Below the pieces are notes generated by a model. That model saw only the letters and a list, made by a program, of their open reading frames with translations, made no database searches and was not told the DNA's origin. Both the position numbers and the translations under genes were made by a program. A DNA stretch of 64,000 nucleotides from Opitutia bacterium UBA4506 (lineage in GTDB: Bacteria > Verrucomicrobiota > Verrucomicrobiia > Opitutales > Puniceicoccaceae): the NCBI GenBank assembly GCA_002388665.1, contig DGMY01000075.1, positions 42,501 to 106,500 on the forward strand, in the 5' to 3' direction. Positions 1 through 8,970 of this stretch are shown piece after piece (within the stretch, counting starts at the first letter, position 1; every line of letters begins with the position of its first letter).

Positions 1-727
1 CACCGACCTTGACCTTACCACGCTCGATACGACCAGTGGCAACTGTACCACGACCTGTGATCGAGAAGACGTCCTCAACGGACATTAGGAAAGGCTTGTC
101 AACTGCGCGATCCGGTTCAGGGATGTCGGCGTCGATGGCGTCCATAAGGTTTTGGATCGCGTCCTTACCTTCTTGCTTCTCCTCGATCGCAGCAAGTGCG
201 GATCCACGAACGATAGTGATGTTGTCACCGTCAAATTCGTACTTGGAGAGAAGATCACGGATTTCCATTTCAACAAGCTCAAGAAGCTCTTCGTCGTCCA
301 AGAGGTCGACCTTGTTGAGGAATACCACGATGTTAGGAACACCAACCTGGCGAGCCAGAAGGATGTGCTCGCGAGTCTGCGGCATAGGGCCGTCAGCAGC
401 GCTAACTACGAGGATCGCGCCGTCCATTTGGGCAGCACCTGTGATCATGTTTTTTACGAAGTCGGCGTGCCCGGGGCAGTCAACGTGAGCGTAGTGACGA
501 TTGTCAGACTCGTACTCAACGTGTGAAACCGCGATCGTGACGATCTTGGAAGAGTCACGTACGGTACCGCCTTTAGCGATGTCCGAGTAGCTCTTGACTT
601 CAGCGAGACCTTTTCCTGCTTGAGTCTGCAAAATAGCAGCCGTGAGAGTGGTTTTGCCGTGGTCAACGTGACCGATGGTTCCCACGTTCAGGTGGGGCTT
701 CGTGCGTTCGAATGATTCCTTAGCCAT
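1..727 (-). CDS. tuf: Elongation factor Tu, N-terminal part (gene runs off the window)
   Basis: GTPase that delivers aminoacyl-tRNA to the ribosome. The visible 242 residues begin MAKESFERTKPHLNVGTIGH and contain the P-loop GHVDHGKTT, the switch motif DCPGHADFV and the NKVDLLDDEE guanine-recognition segment, so the whole G domain and the start of domain 2 are present. The C-terminal part lies beyond base 1. The start is the ATG at 725-727. A tRNA-Thr gene lies 43 bases upstream on the same strand, a common arrangement in which tRNA and tuf are cotranscribed. Identification is certain; only the 3' end is missing. Confidence 0.98.
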   Translation of the reverse strand, partial: MAKESFERTKPHLNVGTIGHVDHGKTTLTAAILQTQAGKGLAEVKSYSDIAKGGTVRDSSKIVTIAVSHVEYESDNRHYAHVDCPGHADFVKNMITGAAQMDGAILVVSAADGPMPQTREHILLARQVGVPNIVVFLNKVDLLDDEELLELVEMEIRDLLSKYEFDGDNITIVRGSALAAIEEKQEGKDAIQNLMDAIDADIPEPDRAVDKPFLMSVEDVFSITGRGTVATGRIERGKVKVG

Positions 728-770
728 GAGATGGGTTGGTGCTTGTTATCAGGTTAGAGTTGAATTTAAG

Positions 771-846
771 TGGAGCCCTCGAGCGGATTTGAACCGCCGA
801 CCTCGTCCTTACCAAGGACGCGCTCTGCCGACTGAGCTACAAGGGC
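771..846 (-). tRNA. tRNA-Thr (anticodon GGT)
   Basis: A 76-nt cloverleaf can be folded on the minus strand: 7-bp acceptor stem (GCCCTTG with CGAGGGC), D arm with GCTC/GAGC, anticodon stem CGTCC/GGACG around the loop TTGGTAA (anticodon GGT, reads ACC/ACT), and a T arm with TTCAAAT. The 3' CCA is encoded in the DNA. It directly precedes tuf. Confidence 0.97.
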
Positions 847-981
847 GGCGAAAGTGCCTTTTGGGATTGGTTTAGTTTCTTGTGTTTAAGTAGAACGTAG
901 AGACGAAAGCGGTGGATAGTGAGTTTCCATTCCCTGCTCGTCAACCCCAGATTTCCTGTTTTTTCTATTTCTTTTAATTCT

Positions 982-1290
982 ATGATCAAAGCACCTACCA
1001 ATATCGAAAACATTGGCGAGGAGATCGCCATCCTCTGGCCCGATTCCCATGAATCTTATTTCTCTCACGAGTACTTGCGAGAGAAGTCTCCGAGCGCTGA
1101 CAATATGGGAGAGGTGGATATCCTCGGCCATCGGCACGGGGGCGATGGACCGAAATTTTTTCCGGGAGTCCGTGTGGTCGGCTGGGAGATGGTCGGTAAC
1201 TACGCGGTTTGTTTTCATTTTTCAGACGGTCACTCGACGGGCCTGTTCTCCTGGCCGTACTTGAGGCAAATCGACGCAGAAAGAGACTGA
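982..1290 (+). CDS. DUF971 domain protein (gamma-butyrobetaine hydroxylase N-terminal-like)
   Basis: 102-residue protein made of a single DUF971 module. The pattern of I-x-W-x-D-(s)-H, an L/Y-R-x-x-S/C segment, and the C-terminal region with VGNYAVCFHFSDGHSTGLFSW and YLRQI is typical of the family. That domain is also found at the N terminus of gamma-butyrobetaine hydroxylases and is linked to Fe-S cluster proteins in some bacteria. No function can be assigned beyond the domain. The ATG at 982 is preferred over an upstream in-frame start at 919, because the preceding 21 residues do not resemble the family. The next gene, on the opposite strand, ends 14 bases after its stop. Confidence 0.8.
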   Translation: MIKAPTNIENIGEEIAILWPDSHESYFSHEYLREKSPSADNMGEVDILGHRHGGDGPKFFPGVRVVGWEMVGNYAVCFHFSDGHSTGLFSWPYLRQIDAERD

Positions 1291-1304
1291 GCGAGGGAGG
1301 AGCG

Positions 1305-2018
1305 TCACAAGATTCCGGCATCCGCAAAACTATAATAGCCCACTCCAGCCGGATCCGCCGCCTTGCTCCCTACCACAATGTGGTCCAGCAAAGAGATGGA
1401 CAACACGTTGGCCGCTTCGCGCAACTGACGGGTCACCCGCACATCGGCAGCGCTCGGTGCCGGGTCTCCACTGGGATGATTGTGCGCCACGATCGCGGCC
1501 GATCCACCCTCCCGAATCACTTCACGATAGACTTCCCGCGGATGAACCAGGCTGGCGTCGGCTATCCCGCGGGTGACTTCGATTGATCGGATGAGGTGAT
1601 TCTTCCGATTGAGAACCAGTACCCAGAATATCTCCACGTCGAGCCCTGCAGCCACCGGCTGGTAAAAGTTGAACACTTTCTCAGGGTCATCAAATACAGT
1701 AGGCTTATCACGGTCGGTCTGCAGGATCGCCCGGCGAGCGACTTCCATAATCGCGGCAAGCTGCAGTGCCTTTACCCGTCCCACCCCTCGAATTCGTTGA
1801 AAGTCCGCCACGGTCCAACGAACCAGGTGAGCGATTGAACCCGCCCGCCGAATCATCTCTCCCGCCACTTTCATCACGTCATGCCCCGCGGTACCGCTCC
1901 GCACGAGTATCGCCAGAAGCTCTGCGTCCGAGAGCGCCCCCGCCCCATATTGCTCCATCCGTTCCTGCGGCCGCTCTTCGCGGCAAAGATTACGAAAATC
2001 ACTCAAATCATCACTCAT
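1305..2018 (-). CDS. radC: RadC-family JAB/MPN domain protein
   Basis: 237-residue RadC-like protein. The N-terminal third carries a helix-hairpin-helix-like stretch (GVGRVKALQLAA, residues 78-89). The C-terminal JAB domain has the metalloprotease-type HxHPSGD motif (H179, H181) followed by S189 and D192, with E162 upstream, so all expected zinc ligands are present. The family was named for a radiation-sensitive E. coli allele that was later reassigned to recG, so its cellular role remains uncertain. Length and architecture match standard chromosomal RadC. It is convergent with the DUF971 gene. Confidence 0.9.
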   Translation of the reverse strand: MSDDLSDFRNLCREERPQERMEQYGAGALSDAELLAILVRSGTAGHDVMKVAGEMIRRAGSIAHLVRWTVADFQRIRGVGRVKALQLAAIMEVARRAILQTDRDKPTVFDDPEKVFNFYQPVAAGLDVEIFWVLVLNRKNHLIRSIEVTRGIADASLVHPREVYREVIREGGSAAIVAHNHPSGDPAPSAADVRVTRQLREAANVLSISLLDHIVVGSKAADPAGVGYYSFADAGIL

Positions 2019-2290
2019 AGGCTTCTCCCCTCTTTCACTATTAGCAAAAGCTCCCCCGAAAGAGCAAGGTAAAGTGAACAGAAGTTCACCTTCATTGCCT
2101 ACACAGTTGCCTCACTCCGACTCAAACCCAGGAGCGATGCCCACACCTCCAATGTCATAATTCGGCGACAATTCACAAACAAACTTGCCAGCCCACTGGA
2201 AAAACTCCTCGGTTCCGCCATAGTTCCCACTTGTGCGCGAGACGAACCCGTGCAGCGAGCCACACCGTTTTCATCCAAACTCGATTTTCC
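2019..2290. other. Intergenic region between radC and the NDH-2 gene
   Basis: 272 bases without a supportable gene; short frames here are not gene-like. It must hold the divergent promoters of radC and the NDH-2 gene, but I cannot place -35/-10 boxes with confidence. A small inverted repeat (GTGAAC-AGAA-GTTCAC, about 2074-2089) could be a regulator site. Confidence 0.4.
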
Positions 2291-3553
2291 ATGAGCCCAT
2301 CTAACCAAAAGAAGATTCTCGTTCTTGGCGGAGGCTTTGGCGGTCTCGAATTCTGCCGCCGCATGAAGAATGAAAATGTGACGACAATGCTAGTCGACCG
2401 AAAGAACCACCACTTATTCCAACCCCTACTCTACCAGGTAGCGACTTGTGGTTTGTCCGCCCCCCAGATCGCACAACCGCTGCGGGGCATTCTACGCGGC
2501 CGGTCCGACTTAGCGACGTACTTGGACGAGATCCAGGAGATCTCCCTGAAAGAGAAGTGGGCGAAAGGACGGGACCGCATCTATGAATACGACTATCTCG
2601 TTCTGGCGATGGGCGCTCAAACCAGCTACTTTGGCAATAACCATTGGGCCAAGCATACCCACGGATTGAAAACGCTGAAAGATGCGATTGATATCCGCAC
2701 TCATGTCCTGAAGTCGCTGGAGAAGGCCGAGATGGAGGCCGATCTCGAGAAGCAAAAGAAGCTCATGACTTTCGTGGTCATCGGTGGCGGTCCAACTGGC
2801 GTTGAAATGGCCGGTGCTCTGGCCGAACTGGGCCGGAATGTCCTTCATCGAAATTTTCGCCATATCGACCCAAAGAAGGTCCGGGTCATTCTAGTCGAAG
2901 GATCGGAGAAGATCCTGGGTAACTACAGTGAACCTCTTCCGACTTCTGCGCGCAAACAGATCGAGAAGCTCGGTGTGGAGGTTCGCTGCGGTGACATGGT
3001 TCAGGATATTCGCGCGGGCGAGGTAGATGTCGCCGGGGAAACACTCCATGCAGGAACAATCATATGGGGCGCGGGGGTCGAAGCGGTCCCCCTCACCCGC
3101 CAACTGGATGTCCCCCTTGATCGAGCCGGCAGGATTAAAGTAGAGCCAGACTGCTCGATCCCGGGCCACCCCGAAGCGTTCGCAATCGGCGACATTGTTA
3201 ATCTGGTCGACACAAAGGGCAAACCAGTTCCGGGAGTATCCCCTGCCGCCCTCCAGATGGCCAAGCACGTGACCAAGATTATTAAGGCCGAGATCCGAAC
3301 CAACGGCCCTGTTTCTCCCGAAAAGAGAAAGCCTTTCTCCTATCTAAATAAGGGAAGTATGGCTACGATCGGCCGCTCCAAAGCGATCGCCGAGATCGGA
3401 AAATTAAAGATGTCCGGTTGGCCTGCCTGGATGGCTTGGCTTATGGTCCACATCATCTTTCTTGTCGGATTCCGAAACCGCGTGGTCGTCCTCCTCGACT
3501 GGTTCTATAGCTACATCAGCTATCGGCGTGGAGCCCGGGTCATTCTCGATTGA
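2291..3553 (+). CDS. ndh: Type II NADH:quinone oxidoreductase (NDH-2)
   Basis: 420-residue single-subunit flavoprotein that passes electrons from NADH to the quinone pool without pumping protons. It has an N-terminal FAD-binding Rossmann motif (VLGGGFGGLEF), a second dinucleotide-binding motif for NADH (VVIGGGPTGVEMAGALAEL), a GDI segment near residue 300 (AFAIGDIVNL) that contacts FAD, and a hydrophobic/amphipathic C-terminal region (WLMVHIIFLVGFRNR) that anchors the enzyme to the membrane. The ATG at 2291 places the Rossmann fold about 10 residues from the N terminus; the in-frame ATG at 2231 would add 20 unrelated residues. Menaquinone genes at 9-11 kb suggest the likely acceptor. Confidence 0.93.
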   Translation: MSPSNQKKILVLGGGFGGLEFCRRMKNENVTTMLVDRKNHHLFQPLLYQVATCGLSAPQIAQPLRGILRGRSDLATYLDEIQEISLKEKWAKGRDRIYEYDYLVLAMGAQTSYFGNNHWAKHTHGLKTLKDAIDIRTHVLKSLEKAEMEADLEKQKKLMTFVVIGGGPTGVEMAGALAELGRNVLHRNFRHIDPKKVRVILVEGSEKILGNYSEPLPTSARKQIEKLGVEVRCGDMVQDIRAGEVDVAGETLHAGTIIWGAGVEAVPLTRQLDVPLDRAGRIKVEPDCSIPGHPEAFAIGDIVNLVDTKGKPVPGVSPAALQMAKHVTKIIKAEIRTNGPVSPEKRKPFSYLNKGSMATIGRSKAIAEIGKLKMSGWPAWMAWLMVHIIFLVGFRNRVVVLLDWFYSYISYRRGARVILD

Positions 3554-3596
3554 TGCCCTCTCTCCAGAAACGGTGCTGTCGCTCTGGTCGCAATTG

Positions 3597-4517
3597 CTAG
3601 CGGGCCGCCAATGCCTGCTCACAAGCGATTCGCATGGCCTGCGCGCTAACCTTCTCGTCCGTCCAAATTTCCAGCGATCGTACGCCTTGATGAACCAGCA
3701 TACCCAATCCATTGGCGATGGGGTACCCTCTGAGCAGTCCCGCTTCCAGAAAAGGTGTGCGCGCGGGGTTGTAGATCATATCGTAGAGCAAACAACCCTC
3801 CGGGAGCTCATCGACGGAAATCGGTGAAGGATCGTTCTGCGATAGTCCGAGTGAGGTCGCATTGATAATCAGAGAGCCCGGGGCGGCCGCTGCCGGTACT
3901 TCTTCCATCGAGATGGCAGACCCACGACCCAATTCATCCGCCTGGGAATCTATGATGGCCTGCGCTTTATCCAATGTTCGATTCGCGACTAGAATGGATT
4001 TGGCGGACGAGTGGATGCATTGCGCCACGGCCGCTCGACTCGCGCCTCCGGCACCCAAAATCACGATATCCCGTCCGGTGAGTCCTTGCCCGAACGCCTC
4101 TTTCACGGCGTTTTCGAGCCCGTAACCGTCTGTATTATACCCCTCGAGTCGGCTTCCTTTAAAAAATAATGTATTCACCGCACCCATTTTAGCCGCTACG
4201 GGATCGATCTCATCTAAAAGGGGGAGGACTTCTACTTTATGGGGCACCGTGAGGTTGATCCCCCGAAATCCTTTTTTCCGGAATAGCTCCACTCCTTCCG
4301 CCAGGTCCTCAGGCTGAAGCTCAAATGCATCATAGCGCCAATCCGAGAATCGAGGAGACGCTGTCGACAATACCTTCAGAGCGGCTCGATGCATCGGAGG
4401 GCTGATTGAGTGCCGAACGGGCCAACCAACGACCCCAAGCTGTACACCTACAGGAGTAAAATCGCGCAGAGCGTCGAGGGTGAAGACATCGTCAGGAAGA
4501 TTCTCGCTCATAGACAT
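3597..4517 (-). CDS. aroE: Shikimate dehydrogenase
   Basis: NADP-dependent reduction of 3-dehydroshikimate to shikimate in aromatic amino-acid synthesis. Numbering from the ATG at 4517 (306 residues): substrate-binding HSISPPMH at 36-43, catalytic lysine in NLTVPHK at 94, NTDGYG with the catalytic aspartate near 130, and the NADP-binding GAGGAS loop at 155-160. The chosen start has AGGA about 8 bases upstream. A further in-frame TTG and ATG are alternatives that change only a few residues. The start overlaps the 3' end of the upstream SirB1-like gene, implying co-translation. It is convergent with the NDH-2 gene. Confidence 0.95.
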   Translation of the reverse strand: MSMSENLPDDVFTLDALRDFTPVGVQLGVVGWPVRHSISPPMHRAALKVLSTASPRFSDWRYDAFELQPEDLAEGVELFRKKGFRGINLTVPHKVEVLPLLDEIDPVAAKMGAVNTLFFKGSRLEGYNTDGYGLENAVKEAFGQGLTGRDIVILGAGGASRAAVAQCIHSSAKSILVANRTLDKAQAIIDSQADELGRGSAISMEEVPAAAAPGSLIINATSLGLSQNDPSPISVDELPEGCLLYDMIYNPARTPFLEAGLLRGYPIANGLGMLVHQGVRSLEIWTDEKVSAQAMRIACEQALAAR

Positions 4518-5346
4518 CTTCAAATTCCTGAATATATCCAGTAAATTGGCGAGCCTTTCCCATTTCGTTTTTCAACGTATACTGATGAGCAAGATTCCGA
4601 CAGAACCGACAAAGAACTTCGCCCGTGGTCGATGGAAGAAGATACTCCGCCCCATCTTCAATGTGGTGAGTCAATAGCATCTGTCGTACCTCCTCTTCAC
4701 TGCGGAAGCGGCCACGATCAAAGGGATCCAGATAGAAGGAGTTCGGATCCTCCAAATTAGCCAGGAGGAATCTGCCCGGAGTACCAATCGGATCCAACGT
4801 GATACTACAACGGTCTGCGACCAACAGGTACAGAACGCTCAGTGAAATGGGGATGCCCTTCCGCCTGTAAATCACGGAACTGATGAAATTATTGTCGGGA
4901 TTCTCAAAGTCCTCGAGATCACCGCTAAATCCATACTCGTGATAGAAAACGCAATTGAGCTGCTTACATTTCTCAAAAACCGATGACTCGGGGACGATCA
5001 ACTCACGGCACCTTGTCGCGACTTCGTCAATAAACCCCGCAACCATAGACCACTCCAAATCCGGGTGAACCGTCCGTTCCAGCAGAAAACAACCCACCTC
5101 CAGTTCATATCGAAATGAGCGGATAAATGAGCGGAAATCCCCGTGAGGGTCATCAAATCCCAGCTCAACCAATAAGGACCGCGCATGGCGACCAATCCCG
5201 CTCCCCCGCTGGCGAGCTACCTCCCTCAAAAAGACAACCCCATCATCTTCCTGATTCCGGATCTCTGCCACAACAGCCTGCCGAACCACAGGACTCTCGT
5301 CATCCAGTAACTTAATCAAAGCATCTTTCCGGCCTTCCGAAATCAT
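4492..5346 (-). CDS. SirB1 / transglutaminase-like domain protein
   Basis: 284-residue protein. The first ~55 residues look like a HEAT-type helical repeat (LIKLLDDESPVVRQAVVAEI). Residues ~75-280 match the SirB1 N-terminal (transglutaminase-like) domain: LNCVFYHEYGFSGD, the ISSVIYRRKGIPISLSVLYL block, and PIGTPGRFLL. In family members the YRRKGxPxSLxxxY block is strongly conserved, but catalysis is unproven and the usual transglutaminase triad is not evident. It sits upstream of aroE and overlaps it by about 26 bases, so the two form an operon. Function unknown; the family call is firm. Confidence 0.85.
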   Translation of the reverse strand: MISEGRKDALIKLLDDESPVVRQAVVAEIRNQEDDGVVFLREVARQRGSGIGRHARSLLVELGFDDPHGDFRSFIRSFRYELEVGCFLLERTVHPDLEWSMVAGFIDEVATRCRELIVPESSVFEKCKQLNCVFYHEYGFSGDLEDFENPDNNFISSVIYRRKGIPISLSVLYLLVADRCSITLDPIGTPGRFLLANLEDPNSFYLDPFDRGRFRSEEEVRQMLLTHHIEDGAEYLLPSTTGEVLCRFCRNLAHQYTLKNEMGKARQFTGYIQEFEDVYERESS

Positions 5347-5394
5347 TCCCTAGCTCTACCACTCCCCGCCCTCCTTCAAAAGAAAATACTCTTT

Positions 5395-5414
5395 GTAAAT
5401 CAATTTGTACCTGG
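5395..5414 (+). repeat. Weak copy of the GTCAA...TAATGTACC dispersed repeat
   Basis: Matches the RAYT-linked 20-mer family seen at 7893, 11214, 11250 and 27261 in the ...TGTACCtGG half, but is degenerate in the GTCAA half. It lies between the divergent SirB1-like gene and ffh. Confidence 0.4.
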
Positions 5415-5505
5415 TTTATTTCAACAGGTGGCGACGCTACTGAGGCGAGCCATCCCCTATTTCGGGTTGAATGGTCCCTCAGATCTCTATTTATCTCATC
5501 TCCAT

Positions 5506-6873
5506 ATGTTCGAAAGCCTCACAGACCGGATGAGTAAAGCCCTGCGGAATATCCGCGGAGTAGGAAAACTGACCGAGGAAAATACCTCAGAAGCTCTAAA
5601 AGAAGTTCGGTCCGCTCTTCTTTCAGCCGATGTCCATTTTAAAGTGGTCCGCGAATTCGTTGATCGTGTCCGCGAGAAAAGCAATGGTGTCGAGGTCACA
5701 AAGTCGATCACACCCGGTCAGCAGATCGTCAAGATCATCAATGACGAATTGGTCGAGTTGCTGGGAAACCAAACTTCTGAAATCAGCAGCGTCCGCCCGC
5801 TGCGCGTTCTGATGGTTGGTCTCCACGGATCCGGTAAAACGACTTCTACCGCCAAGCTCGCCCGCCTGTTTCGAAAACAGGGAATGAAGCCGGGATTGGT
5901 CGCCTGCGATGTCTACCGACCCGCGGCGATCGATCAACTCGAAACTCTGGCCCGTGAAGGTAATTTCCCCATCTATTCAGACCGAGATCAAAAGAAGGTA
6001 CTGAAGATCGCTCGATCCGGTGAGAAAGAACTCATCGCACAGGGCTGTGACGTAATTATTTTCGATACAGCAGGCCGTCTCCAAATCGATGACGACCTAA
6101 TCGAAGAAGTTCGTGATCTAAAGCAAAAGATCCAACCCGAGGAGGTCTTTCTCGTAGCCGACAGCGCCCTGGGTCAAGAGGCTGTCAATGTGTCCAAGGC
6201 GTTCCATGAAGCGACTTCCTTGACAGGAATCATCCTGACAAAGCTCGATGGCGATGCCCGAGGGGGTGCAGCCCTCTCGATGAAGAGCCTTACTGGCGTC
6301 CCCATTAAATTCGTCGGAACCGGCGAAAAAATGGATGCCATCGAGGTGTTTCATCCCGACCGCATGGCCTCTCGAATCCTCGGCATGGGCGATGTCGTTT
6401 CGCTCGTCGAAAGAGCACAGGAGAACGTCGACCAAGACGAAGCAGAGAGAATGGCGAAGAAGCTCCGCAAGGCAGATTTCAACCTGGACGACATGCTGAG
6501 CCAAATGCGCCAAGTCAAAAAGATGGGCTCTCTCGGATCCATCATGAAAATGATTCCCGGGATGAATGGCGTGGAGATCGGGGATGAGGAGAACAAGAAA
6601 ATGGCTCGAACCGAGGCGATCCTGTTGTCAATGACCCGCCAAGAGCGCAGCTCACCCAACTTGATCAACGGCCGGAGACGTATGCGTATAGCAAATGGTT
6701 CCGGTACCCATGTGCGCGATGTGAATCAGCTGTTGAAACAGTTTGGACAGATGCGGAAAATGATGAGAAAAATGAAGGGGAAGAACCCGGAGAAATTGAT
6801 GCGCCAGATGGGCGGCGGTCAGGGTGGCGGAATGCCCGGGGGCGGTCTGCCTCCAGGATTTCCCGGAGCTTAA
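5506..6873 (+). CDS. ffh: Signal recognition particle protein Ffh (SRP54)
   Basis: GTPase of the signal recognition particle that targets nascent membrane and secreted proteins to FtsY and SecYEG. The 455-residue protein starts MFESLTDRMSKALRNIRG at the ATG at 5506; an earlier in-frame start at 5428 would add 26 atypical residues. Features in order: helical N domain (1-~95), G domain with GLHGSGKTTSTAKLA, DVYRPAAIDQL, DTAGRLQIDDDL and TKLDGDARGGAALS, then the methionine-rich M domain with the RNA-binding region (GSGTHVRDVNQLLKQF) and MRKMMRKMKG. It ends in a Gly/Pro-rich tail. Length is normal. No 4.5S RNA gene was seen next to it. Confidence 0.97.
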   Translation: MFESLTDRMSKALRNIRGVGKLTEENTSEALKEVRSALLSADVHFKVVREFVDRVREKSNGVEVTKSITPGQQIVKIINDELVELLGNQTSEISSVRPLRVLMVGLHGSGKTTSTAKLARLFRKQGMKPGLVACDVYRPAAIDQLETLAREGNFPIYSDRDQKKVLKIARSGEKELIAQGCDVIIFDTAGRLQIDDDLIEEVRDLKQKIQPEEVFLVADSALGQEAVNVSKAFHEATSLTGIILTKLDGDARGGAALSMKSLTGVPIKFVGTGEKMDAIEVFHPDRMASRILGMGDVVSLVERAQENVDQDEAERMAKKLRKADFNLDDMLSQMRQVKKMGSLGSIMKMIPGMNGVEIGDEENKKMARTEAILLSMTRQERSSPNLINGRRRMRIANGSGTHVRDVNQLLKQFGQMRKMMRKMKGKNPEKLMRQMGGGQGGGMPGGGLPPGFPGA

Positions 6874-6905
6874 CACCTACGGATTTTGAGTTCAGAGAGA
6901 ACTCG

Positions 6906-7862
6906 CTACTTGAATAGTCCTTTCCGCAGCCCGACACCGACCGCGAGACCCTGCCAATCCGCGCCCCTCATGGGATGGGGCCGTCTTGTCCGAACTGGGG
7001 GATCCGCCTCCTGGCTCAATCGATTCTTCACAAATGCAGCGGAACCCAAAATTTGCCCATCGGAAAAATAGCGCACTCGGCAACGCAGCACCGTAGCCAG
7101 AGGAAGCCTTCCCTTCTCGCGCTCCAAGACCTGCGACGCAGCATCCCTATCGATTGACGACTTTCCCTCTGACTCTTCAGAACCGATTCCAAAGAGAGTC
7201 CTCCGGTATCCCGACAAGTTCCGACCGAGGATCGACAATCCCTTCCGAGCCATCGGACTTCCTGCAACCGCTTCACCATAGCCACAGTACCGATAGTCTT
7301 TGGGGTCATCGACGATTCCGGCACGGACGGGGTTCAAATCAATATAAGCAGCGACGGTTCTCAACGCCCACTGATCACCTTCCACCAACACACTTTTAAA
7401 GCGATCAGACCACAGCGGTCCAAATCTCTCTCTCGAGCGGTTGAACCAAAACGAGAATCGATGTTTCAGGGTTTTCATGAACCACGAAATATCGTGCATT
7501 CTACGAGTGATCATCTTCCTCAACTCTGCCCCCTCTAGCGATCGAGTTTGCAAGTGATGTTTCAGGACCTCGACCGTCATCGGCTGCCAGGGTGTCGGAT
7601 GTGGATACAGCCTCTGATAGCGTCGAACCAATTCCTCGTCCGAAATGCTATCCACGTAAGGAACCTCTACGAGCAGATGAAAGTGATTATTCATCACAGC
7701 ATAGGTCACAACCCGAATCCCCGAGAAATCTGCCACCTGCCAAATCATCTTACGCAGGACCTCCCGCTCCCGAGAACCGAACAACGCCTCCCCATTTACG
7801 GTCCGGCTCATCAAATGATAATAAGCAGTTTGCCCCTCGACCTTTCTCCTCCTGCGTTTCAT
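6906..7862 (-). CDS. REP-associated tyrosine transposase (RAYT, Y1_Tnp/IS200-like)
   Basis: Single-strand HUH nuclease-like protein of the Y1_Tnp family. Counting from the longer start at 7880, the HUH motif is HFH at 66-68 (in NNHFHLLVEVP) and the nucleophile is Y179 in AAYIDLNPVRAG. The block RERFGPLWSDRFKSVLVE is typical of RAYT-type proteins rather than classic IS200. The start is placed at the ATG at 7862 (MKRRRRK); the ATG at 7880 adds six residues. The reading frame is intact and there are no obvious IS ends around it. RAYTs are single-copy domesticated transposases associated with short palindromic repeats, and one such repeat lies just upstream at 7893-7929. Confidence 0.88.
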   Translation of the reverse strand: MKRRRRKVEGQTAYYHLMSRTVNGEALFGSREREVLRKMIWQVADFSGIRVVTYAVMNNHFHLLVEVPYVDSISDEELVRRYQRLYPHPTPWQPMTVEVLKHHLQTRSLEGAELRKMITRRMHDISWFMKTLKHRFSFWFNRSRERFGPLWSDRFKSVLVEGDQWALRTVAAYIDLNPVRAGIVDDPKDYRYCGYGEAVAGSPMARKGLSILGRNLSGYRRTLFGIGSEESEGKSSIDRDAASQVLEREKGRLPLATVLRCRVRYFSDGQILGSAAFVKNRLSQEADPPVRTRRPHPMRGADWQGLAVGVGLRKGLFK

Positions 7863-7892
7863 TACCCTACTCCACCGCAAAACCCGCCCCCA

Positions 7893-7929
7893 GTCAACAC
7901 TAATGTACCTGGCTCATTGTTAGCGTTGA
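7893..7929 (+). repeat. REP-like palindromic repeat next to the RAYT gene
   Basis: Contains the 20-mer GTCAACACTAATGTACCTGG (7893-7912). The whole element folds into a hairpin with arms TCAACACTAA (7894-7903) and TTAGCGTTGA (7920-7929), pairing at 9 of 10 positions around a 16-nt loop. It sits 30 bases upstream of the RAYT start and downstream of hemB. Related 20-mers occur at 11214, 11250 and 27261. Confidence 0.65.
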
Positions 7930-7953
7930 TCTCGTGAGAATCCTCGGATTCGG

Positions 7954-8961
7954 TTACTGTTGGGCTATCTCTTTGGCGAAATAGGTTAGGACGATGTCGG
8001 CCCCTGAGCGAACGATCGCGAGTAAAGACTCGTCTCTCGCAGCAGCATAATCGATCCATCCATTTTGGGCTGCAGCGTGGATCATGGCGTACTCACCAGA
8101 GACCTGATAGGCTGCCACTGGAAGATCACACTGATCCTTCACACGTTGAATTACGTCCAGATAAGCCCCCGCCGGTTTCACCATGATGATATCGGCACCT
8201 TCCTCGATGTCCAAGGCCACTTCAACCATGGCTTCACGGACGCTGCCCGGCGAGAGTTGGTATGTCGACTTGTCCAGATAGGCTCCCCCTTTCACTGGCG
8301 AACTGCCTACTGCATCTCGAAAAGGTCCATAAAAAGCCGAAGCAAACTTGGCGGAATAGGCCATAATCACCGTATTCTCGTACCTGGCCGCATCCAGTGC
8401 CTTTCGAATAGCTCCCACACGTCCATCCATCATATCGGATGGGGCTACCCAATCGACCCCCGCCTCGGCATAGACCACTGCCATCTCTGATAGAATCTCA
8501 ACGGTCGGATCATTGATCACTTCACCCGTCGAGAAATCCACAACCCCATCGTGGCCATGGGTGGTATAAGGATCCAAGGCAATATCGGCGATCAAGTTCA
8601 CAGGAATCCCCGCATCCTTAACCAACCGTGCCAATCGCGGAACGATCCCATTCGGGTCCACAGCGGCAGCCCTCCCCGAATCCGTTTTTAGCGCTTGCTC
8701 AATTTTTGGGAAAAGAGCCACCGATCTAATCCCCAGATCCGAAAGGACCCTAACCTCCTCAAGAAATTCTTTACGCCCCAGCCTTTCTATTCCCGGCATC
8801 GAGCCCACTGGCTCACGAGCACTTTCCTGATCGAGAACAAAAACGGGCTGAATCAACTTCTCCGGCAAAACTCGAAATTCCCGGATCATATCCCGAAGGA
8901 TCTCATTCTGCCGCAATCGTCGCGGACGTCTTTGAAGAGAGAGAGAAAATGGCTGCCCCAT
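7954..8961 (-). CDS. hemB: Porphobilinogen synthase (delta-aminolevulinate dehydratase)
   Basis: Condenses two 5-aminolevulinate molecules into porphobilinogen for heme synthesis. The 335-residue protein has the two active-site lysines K205 (YSAKFASAFYGPFRDA) and K262 (IIMVKPAGAYLD). The metal-binding loop reads DIALDPYTTHGHDGV (126-140), with aspartates where zinc-type enzymes have cysteines, which points to the magnesium-type subfamily. It is the last gene of a menC-menE-hemB run; only 9 bases separate it from menE. Confidence 0.96.
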   Translation of the reverse strand: MGQPFSLSLQRRPRRLRQNEILRDMIREFRVLPEKLIQPVFVLDQESAREPVGSMPGIERLGRKEFLEEVRVLSDLGIRSVALFPKIEQALKTDSGRAAAVDPNGIVPRLARLVKDAGIPVNLIADIALDPYTTHGHDGVVDFSTGEVINDPTVEILSEMAVVYAEAGVDWVAPSDMMDGRVGAIRKALDAARYENTVIMAYSAKFASAFYGPFRDAVGSSPVKGGAYLDKSTYQLSPGSVREAMVEVALDIEEGADIIMVKPAGAYLDVIQRVKDQCDLPVAAYQVSGEYAMIHAAAQNGWIDYAAARDESLLAIVRSGADIVLTYFAKEIAQQ

Positions 8962-8970
8962 CCATCTATC

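Noticed and set aside
9..526. Plus-strand frames within tuf
   Set aside because: Antisense to the highly conserved EF-Tu G domain.
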